DNA from: Paenibacillus sophorae
GTDB lineage: Bacteria > Bacillota > Bacilli > Paenibacillales > Paenibacillaceae
Direction of reading: 5' to 3'
Assembly: GCF_018966525.1 (NCBI RefSeq)
Contig: NZ_CP076607.1
Coordinates: 3,472,001-3,536,000 of the forward strand
DNA length: 64,000 bases
Positions 59,646-64,000 of this stretch are shown piece by piece (within the stretch, counting starts at the first letter, position 1; the number at the start of each line of letters is the position of its first letter). A program made the translations under genes and the position numbers. Under the pieces are notes generated by a model. That model saw only the letters and a program-made list of their open reading frames with translations, did no database searches and had not been told where the DNA came from.

Positions 59646-60966
59646 CCGGCGGCTTCAAATAGTCGCTGTACAGCTCGCTGCGGAGCGGAGAGGCAAAGGC
59701 CGCAGCATAGGCGGCGGACGCCTGAAGATCCCGCTCCAAATGCGGATGGGAGTAAAGCGCCGGCCGTGTGATAACGGGCAGGGTGGCGCTTTGCTTCATT
59801 TTTTTGAGCAGGGTCCGGCCGCTTTCCCGAAAGCCGAGCACCCGGATATATCCCGGCCCCTGCGACAGCGCGCCGGAAGAGAATTCTTCCTTGCCGTGAT
59901 TCAGCAGAATGTGCAGAAGCATCCGCTGAAGCCGTGTACGGGTGTAGCGTTTGCTCTTCAAGGCTGACAGCAGACCGCTAACTGTGAACTGCTCAAGCTC
60001 CGGCAGAATCCGCAGCAGACGGTGCTCCAGTCCTTCGCTCACATCCAGCAGTCCGCCAAGCTCGGCGGCCGAGCGGGTGGAGAGAAGGTGCAGCAGCGGA
60101 GAGCGGAAGCTCTCCCAGTCCAGCGGTCCGCGGCCTTCCTGCTGCTCGCGCCGAAGAATGCCAAGGCTGTACTCCGGTATATAGTCTGCAGGGGAACCGC
60201 CCATACGCAGCAGTCCGCGAAGCGCTGTCGCACTGGCAATGGCTGTACCGCTGCGAAGCGGCTCATGAAAGCCGGCCCCGAGGCGCGGAACGGTCAAGGG
60301 AACGATACTGCTGCCGAGCCGCCTCAGAGCGATAAGGTAGTGGAGGCCAAGGCTGTTGTTCGGTCCGCGCAGCAGCTCTGCAAGGCTGTCTTCGTTCATT
60401 TTCGGTGCGGAGCCGGTTCCCGAATGGTCATCCGGACCGGCATTGCGTTCGGCAGGAACATGGGTGCGGGCAGCAGCGGGCAGGGGCCCTCTGCCATTCT
60501 CTCCGCCTTCCTGCCATACCTGCGCCGCCGCCGCGCTGTAAGCGGCGGGAAAGCTCTCGCCGAGCGCAAGACGCCGGCGGAGCTCGCTCTGGAGCGGGTC
60601 GCTTTCCTCGGCGAGAAAGCGCGCCAGCGGCAGCAGCTGCGCCAGGCTGCCGGACTCGGAGCCGAAGCACAGGCTGCTGACGACGCCAGTCGCTTCCAGC
60701 AGCGCCACCGCGCCGAAGGCGAACCACTCCGCGGGCTGGACGGCATAAGCGACCGGGAGCTCAATTACCAGATCGGCGCCCATACGCAGGGCCATTTCGG
60801 TCCGTGCCCGCTTGCTTAACATGGCAGGTTCCCCGCGCTGGGTGAAAGGACCGCTCATCACGACGATGGAGTGGCTAGCGCCGGACAATCTTTTGGCTTC
60901 TCTATAATGGTGGACATGCCCGTTATGTAAAGGGTTGTATTCGGCAATAATCCCTACTGTCGGCAC
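59635..60966 (-). CDS. tmcAL: tRNA(Met) cytidine acetate ligase
   Basis: The 443-residue enzyme (YlbM) makes N4-acetylcytidine at the wobble base of elongator tRNA-Met from acetate and ATP. VGIIAEYNPLHNGHVHHYRE has the nucleotidyltransferase HxGH motif, VVMSGPFTQRGEPAM and LVIELPVAYAVQPAEWFA follow. GTG 60966 is chosen: AGGAGTGA lies about eight bases upstream. Compared with the roughly 415-residue Bacillus enzyme there is an inserted low-complexity stretch near residues 150-190. It overlaps the convergent protease gene by 11 bases. Confidence 0.93.
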   Translation of the reverse strand: MPTVGIIAEYNPLHNGHVHHYREAKRLSGASHSIVVMSGPFTQRGEPAMLSKRARTEMALRMGADLVIELPVAYAVQPAEWFAFGAVALLEATGVVSSLCFGSESGSLAQLLPLARFLAEESDPLQSELRRRLALGESFPAAYSAAAAQVWQEGGENGRGPLPAAARTHVPAERNAGPDDHSGTGSAPKMNEDSLAELLRGPNNSLGLHYLIALRRLGSSIVPLTVPRLGAGFHEPLRSGTAIASATALRGLLRMGGSPADYIPEYSLGILRREQQEGRGPLDWESFRSPLLHLLSTRSAAELGGLLDVSEGLEHRLLRILPELEQFTVSGLLSALKSKRYTRTRLQRMLLHILLNHGKEEFSSGALSQGPGYIRVLGFRESGRTLLKKMKQSATLPVITRPALYSHPHLERDLQASAAYAAAFASPLRSELYSDYLKPPVMV

Positions 60967-61106
60967 ACAGGGTTCACTCCTGTTCTGTTTATAGTTATAG
61001 GGCGTGCGTAAGCGTAAGCAAACTCCGTCAAAACGTCCCAAATGGGTTACTAATAGTTATAACATAAATCAGAGCCCTTTTACCCAACAATATAAAGGGG
61101 AAATAG

Positions 61107-61136
61107 TTGACAAAGGTCATGTACGGTAGGTATAAT
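61107..61136 (+). promoter_or_regulatory. Sigma-A promoter of the DUF177-rpmF operon
   Basis: TTGACA (61107-61112), an 18-base spacer and TATAAT (61131-61136). It also shows that the upstream in-frame TTG is promoter sequence, supporting ATG 61164 as the start. Confidence 0.85.
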
Positions 61137-61163
61137 AAATTTTGTTTGTTTGGAGTGATATTT

Positions 61164-61676
61164 ATGAAGTTTCACTTTCGCAAAATTGCAAATGCCGACG
61201 GACCTATGCACTTCCGCGAGAATGTGGATGTAAGCGAAGCCGTCAAAGGCCGCAAGGATATTTTGACTGTATCACCGTTATTAGCCGATCTCGATGCGCT
61301 GCCCGCGGCTGCGGATCTCGTAACCGTGGAGGGTAAGCTGAGCGGAGATGCGGACATGCTATGTGCGCGTTGCTTGACTCCTGTCAAGACGCATATGGAT
61401 ATTCCTTTCGCCGAAACGTTCAAGTGGGGCAAGGAACCGGCTGAGCCGGAAGAAGAGGAGAACGAGGACCTCATCTACGTGACCGATGAAGCCGTGGATT
61501 TGGTGCCTTATGTCCAGGAAAGCTATCTTCTTCATTTCCCGCTTTCCGTGCTTTGCACCCCGGACTGCAAGGGACTCTGTCCCACATGCGGTCATAATCT
61601 GAACGAAGGCGTCTGCAGTTGCGACAACACCGTAATCGACCCGCGTCTTGCCGGGTTGAAAGATTTTTTCAAATGA
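61164..61676 (+). CDS. DUF177/YceD-family protein
   Basis: The 170-residue protein matches the YceD/DUF177 family, which is almost always encoded just before rpmF and is implicated in 23S rRNA processing or accumulation. CARCLTPVKTHMDIPFAETF and the C-terminal CTPDCKGLCPTCGHNLNEG give two CxxC-type pairs that may bind zinc. An acidic run (PEEEENEDLIYV) lies between. GGAGTGAT precedes the ATG. It is co-transcribed with rpmF. Confidence 0.92.
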   Translation: MKFHFRKIANADGPMHFRENVDVSEAVKGRKDILTVSPLLADLDALPAAADLVTVEGKLSGDADMLCARCLTPVKTHMDIPFAETFKWGKEPAEPEEEENEDLIYVTDEAVDLVPYVQESYLLHFPLSVLCTPDCKGLCPTCGHNLNEGVCSCDNTVIDPRLAGLKDFFK

Positions 61677-61734
61677 GAGATGAGACCGAAACGGCCCGAT
61701 TAATCGGGTTGACTTGAATAAGGAGGTGGAACAC

Positions 61735-61908
61735 ATGGCAGTACCTCAACGTAGAACGTCCAAAACACGCCGTGACAAGCGCCGCACGCACTTTAAGCTG
61801 GTTGTCCCGGGCATGGTGAAATGTGAACAATGCGGAGAATTGAAGCTTGCTCACCACGTATGCAAAGTTTGCGGAACGTACAAAGCAAGAGAGATTATCA
61901 AGCAATAG
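61735..61908 (+). CDS. rpmF: 50S ribosomal protein L32
   Basis: The 57-residue protein starts AVPQRRTSKTRRDKRRTH, the usual L32 N-terminus, and has the zinc ribbon CEQCG...CKVCG (residues about 31-47). AAGGAGGTGG precedes the ATG. A long terminator stem follows at 61926. Presence of all four cysteines marks the zinc-binding form. Confidence 0.97.
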   Translation: MAVPQRRTSKTRRDKRRTHFKLVVPGMVKCEQCGELKLAHHVCKVCGTYKAREIIKQ

Positions 61909-61925
61909 TAGTCTTACAAACAAAG

Positions 61926-61961
61926 TAGTACTTCATCTATCGGTGAGGTGCTATTTTTTTT
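61926..61961 (+). terminator. Terminator after rpmF
   Basis: TAGTACTTCATC pairs with GGTGAGGTGCTA over 12 bases with three G-U pairs and is followed by eight T. Confidence 0.85.
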
Positions 61962-62068
61962 GCGGACAGGAAATAATTGGGGTGCAGGAAATCCGCTTTG
62001 TGGAGGCGCCCGGGGCAGGTTTTGAAGTCAAAGCTTTATTTTTGCGGCCTCATGCTTTATACTACATA

Positions 62069-62094
62069 TTAGTACCAGGTTCTAAATTTATAAT
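62069..62094 (+). promoter_or_regulatory. FapR operator and promoter of fapR-plsX
   Basis: TTAGTACCAGGTTCTAA (62069-62085) resembles the FapR box TTAGTACCTGATACTAA and is followed by TATAAT (62089-62094). FapR would repress its own operon until malonyl-CoA rises. Confidence 0.75.
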
Positions 62095-62178
62095 GGACAT
62101 AACTTCCGACATAACTTGCGGCCAATCGAAGGCATTGCTTTCATAAACAAGGACGGGAGGTGAACCGCCATCGAGCGC

Positions 62179-62775
62179 GTGCCGAAAAAAGAACGCCAGC
62201 AGCAGCTGTTGCAGATTATTGAGGACAATCCTTTTGTCACGGACCGTGAGCTTACCCGGCAGCTGAAGGTCAGCATACAGACGATCCGGCTGGACCGAAT
62301 GGAGCTTGGTATTCCGGAGCTGCGGGAGCGCATGAAGCAGATGGCGGAGCATTCCTACGATCAGGTGCGATCTCTTCCTGTAGACGAAGTGATTGGAGAT
62401 ATCGTTGATCTACAGCTGGACAAGAGCGGCATTTCGATCTTTGAAATCCGTGAGGAGCATGTCTTCTCCAGGAACGGAATTGCCCGTGGCCATTATGTAT
62501 TCGCACAGGCCAATTCGCTGGCGGTTGCCGTAATCAACGCTGAAATCGCGCTTACCGCCTCTGCAGATATCCGCTTTGTACGCATGGTCCGTCTGGGTGA
62601 AAAATGCATTTCCAAGGCTTATGTCCGCTCGCTGGCGGGCCGCAGGGGTAAGGCCGAGGTCGACGTATTTACATATGTTGGCGAAGAGATGGTCTTTCAG
62701 GGCCATTTCGTCGTGTATCGGTCCGTAAGCGAAGAATACAGCGAAGGAGTGAGCCGTAGTGCAGATCGCCATTGA
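62179..62775 (+). CDS. fapR: Fatty acid and phospholipid regulator FapR
   Basis: The 198-residue repressor has an N-terminal helix-turn-helix (FVTDRELTRQLKVSIQTIRLDR) and a C-terminal hot-dog domain that binds malonyl-CoA (about 85-190, with IARGHYVFAQANSLAVAVI). The GTG at 62179 is 15 bases from the strong ribosome site GGGAGGTGA; an in-frame ATC at 62170 sits at the ideal distance and may be the true, rare start. It overlaps plsX by 17 bases. The operator at 62069 implies self-repression. Confidence 0.94.
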   Translation: MPKKERQQQLLQIIEDNPFVTDRELTRQLKVSIQTIRLDRMELGIPELRERMKQMAEHSYDQVRSLPVDEVIGDIVDLQLDKSGISIFEIREEHVFSRNGIARGHYVFAQANSLAVAVINAEIALTASADIRFVRMVRLGEKCISKAYVRSLAGRRGKAEVDVFTYVGEEMVFQGHFVVYRSVSEEYSEGVSRSADRH

Positions 62776-63748
62776 CGCCATGGGCGGGGATCATGCGCCC
62801 GAGAGCAATGTGGAGGGCGCCTTGTCCGCGGCAGCGGAATGGAAAGATACGCAAATTATTCTAGTCGGTGACGAAGCAAGGCTGGCGCCGCTGCTTAAAG
62901 ATAAGCCGATCAATGTAACGGTCCGTCATGCAAGCGAAGTAATCGGACCCGATGAGGAACCCGTCAAAGCCGTAAGACGGAAAAAGGATTCATCCATGGT
63001 TGTTGCAGGAAAGATGGTTAAAGAAGGCGAAGCCGAGGCCATGATATCCGCTGGCAATACGGGCGCTCTTATGACAACAGGGCTGCTCATTGTCGGAAGA
63101 ATGCCGGGCATCGAGCGTCCTGCGCTGGCTCCGATGATCCCAACCCTCGACGATGTAGGCGTGCTGGCTCTGGACCTTGGCGCGAATATGGACGCCGAAC
63201 CGCAGCATTTGGCGCAGTACGCGCTGATGGGAAGTATTTACCGCAGCAAGGTGCATGGCATTTCGAAGCCGCGCGTTGGTCTGCTGAACGTCGGAGCGGA
63301 GCCCGGAAAGGGCAACAAGCTGACAAAGGAAGCATACCCGCTGCTGGAGCAGCTTCCCGGAATCAACTTTGTCGGCAACGTGGAAGCGCGTGACGTGCTG
63401 ACGGGAAGCTGCGATGTGCTCGTCTGCGACGGATTTGCCGGCAATATTTTGCTGAAGTCGCTGGAAGGGACGGCGGGGGCGATATTCGCGCTGCTCAAAG
63501 AGCAGTTCAGCCGTTCTCTCAAGACAAAGCTTGGAGCGGCGATGCTTATGCCTGAACTGAGAAGTCTTAAAGGCAAGATGGATTACAAGGAGCACGGCGG
63601 CGCACCGCTGCTGGGCTTAAGCGGTCTCGTAGTGAAGGGGCACGGTTCTTCTGACGGAAATGCCATCAGAAATGCGGTCCGGCAGGCGCGGCAGGCGCTA
63701 TCGTCCGGTCTTGTCTCAAGTATATCCAAGGAAATCAGCGGGAAGTGA
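62759..63748 (+). CDS. plsX: Phosphate acyltransferase PlsX
   Basis: The 329-residue enzyme makes acyl-phosphate from acyl-ACP for phospholipid synthesis. QIAIDAMGGDHAPE is the family start, MISAGNTGALMTTGLLI the central block, and CDGFAGNILLKSLEGTAGAIF the third. GTG 62759 overlaps fapR, so the two are translationally coupled; AAGGAGTGA lies just upstream. It is the second gene of the fapR-plsX-fabH unit. Confidence 0.96.
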   Translation: MQIAIDAMGGDHAPESNVEGALSAAAEWKDTQIILVGDEARLAPLLKDKPINVTVRHASEVIGPDEEPVKAVRRKKDSSMVVAGKMVKEGEAEAMISAGNTGALMTTGLLIVGRMPGIERPALAPMIPTLDDVGVLALDLGANMDAEPQHLAQYALMGSIYRSKVHGISKPRVGLLNVGAEPGKGNKLTKEAYPLLEQLPGINFVGNVEARDVLTGSCDVLVCDGFAGNILLKSLEGTAGAIFALLKEQFSRSLKTKLGAAMLMPELRSLKGKMDYKEHGGAPLLGLSGLVVKGHGSSDGNAIRNAVRQARQALSSGLVSSISKEISGK

Positions 63749-63756
63749 GTGACATT

Positions 63757-64000
63757 ATGAATAACTTACGGCCGGTCGGCATTATCGGTACGGGAAAATA
63801 TGTACCTGAAAGAATTTTGACCAACAGCGATTTGGAAAAAATAGTGGAAACAAACGATGAATGGATTGTCAGCCGGACGGGAATCCGGGAGCGGCATATC
63901 GCAGCTCCGGATCAAGCGACCTCCGATCTGGCTTACGAAGCTTCGCTCCGTGCGCTGGCTTCGGCGGGCATGAAGCCCGAGGATCTGGATCTGATCATTG
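63757..64000 (+). CDS. fabH: 3-oxoacyl-ACP synthase III, 5' end only
   Basis: The first 81 codons of FabH lie at the window edge. VGIIGTGKYVPERILTNSDLEKIVETND has the family start (two blocks), and EWIVSRTGIRERHIAA is the typical beta-ketoacyl synthase III motif. The catalytic cysteine lies beyond the window. It starts eight bases after plsX and initiates fatty acid synthesis from acetyl-CoA (or branched acyl-CoA) and malonyl-ACP. Confidence 0.95.
   Translation, partial: MNNLRPVGIIGTGKYVPERILTNSDLEKIVETNDEWIVSRTGIRERHIAAPDQATSDLAYEASLRALASAGMKPEDLDLII

Noticed and set aside
60022..60819. A 265-codon plus-strand frame opposite tmcAL
   Set aside because: It is a shadow of the GC-rich tmcAL gene, with arginine- and alanine-rich low-complexity sequence and no recognisable domain.
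1..64000. CRISPR arrays, insertion sequences, prophage, tRNA or rRNA genes
   Set aside because: No regularly spaced repeats, transposase or integrase motifs, tRNA cloverleaf ends or rRNA sequence were seen anywhere in the window.

Overview
The window looks like the chromosome of a Paenibacillus-type Gram-positive bacterium (Bacillales, moderate GC). The right end (about 56.1-64.0 kb) is a conserved Bacillales housekeeping block: rsmD, coaD, ylbJ, the PDZ/Lon-like protease gene, tmcAL, the DUF177 gene, rpmF, fapR, plsX and the start of fabH. Strong purine-rich ribosome binding sites, frequent GTG/TTG starts, a Fur box, a FapR operator, a YjcZ-like small spore protein and a YlbJ sporulation protein all fit. 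I see no rRNA, tRNA, CRISPR array, insertion sequence or phage.

Region by region. 0-8.1 kb: the 3' end of an M29 aminopeptidase gene, an HXXEE membrane protein between two near-identical terminators, a CheW/chemoreceptor pair, a TetR regulator, a membrane glycosyltransferase, an unusual signal-less binding protein behind an Fnr-like box, and three GNAT acetyltransferases. 8.3-11.4 kb: a Fur-controlled siderophore uptake operon (lipoprotein plus two FecCD permeases, no ATPase). 11.5-19.2 kb: a chemoreceptor, an XRE-cupin regulator, a DoxX/LigB-dioxygenase operon, a DUF2568 gene under two perfect identical palindromes, an iron alcohol dehydrogenase with a divergent AraC regulator, and an aldo/keto reductase.

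19.5-32.9 kb is the standout. One co-directional locus encodes cysteine synthase, NifK-like and NifD-like subunits, a sulfonate/taurine-type ABC transporter (one ATPase, one lipoprotein, two permeases), a NifH-like reductase, a natural fusion of a BcrA/HgdC-type activator ATPase to an HgdB-type iron-sulfur protein, a second free activator, and a second HgdB-type protein. Two unrelated ATP-driven low-potential electron machines (nitrogenase type and 2-hydroxyacyl-CoA dehydratase/double-cubane type) therefore sit with an importer and a sulfide-assimilating enzyme. The locus starts with a consensus sigma-A promoter, two terminator hairpins in series and an Fnr-like box between them. My working hypothesis is anaerobic reductive release of sulfur from an imported organosulfur compound, followed by capture as cysteine.

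33-41.7 kb: an MFS/LysR divergent pair, an acyltransferase, an AT-richer short-chain dehydrogenase/iron alcohol dehydrogenase/monooxygenase operon, a Bcr-type exporter and a rhodanese. 41.9-50.2 kb: a PilZ protein, a Cache-HAMP-GGDEF cyclase, a small spore protein, a degenerate TrpD homologue and an ANTAR protein, divergent from nirB-nirD-cobA. The nirB leader contains a textbook ANTAR tandem-hairpin antiterminator. 50.2-55.6 kb: two unrecognised proteins, an SRAP protein, an orphan DUF683/Rop-like nitrogen-fixation-associated protein with a class II activator-type promoter, and a GH26-PA14 protein without a signal peptide.
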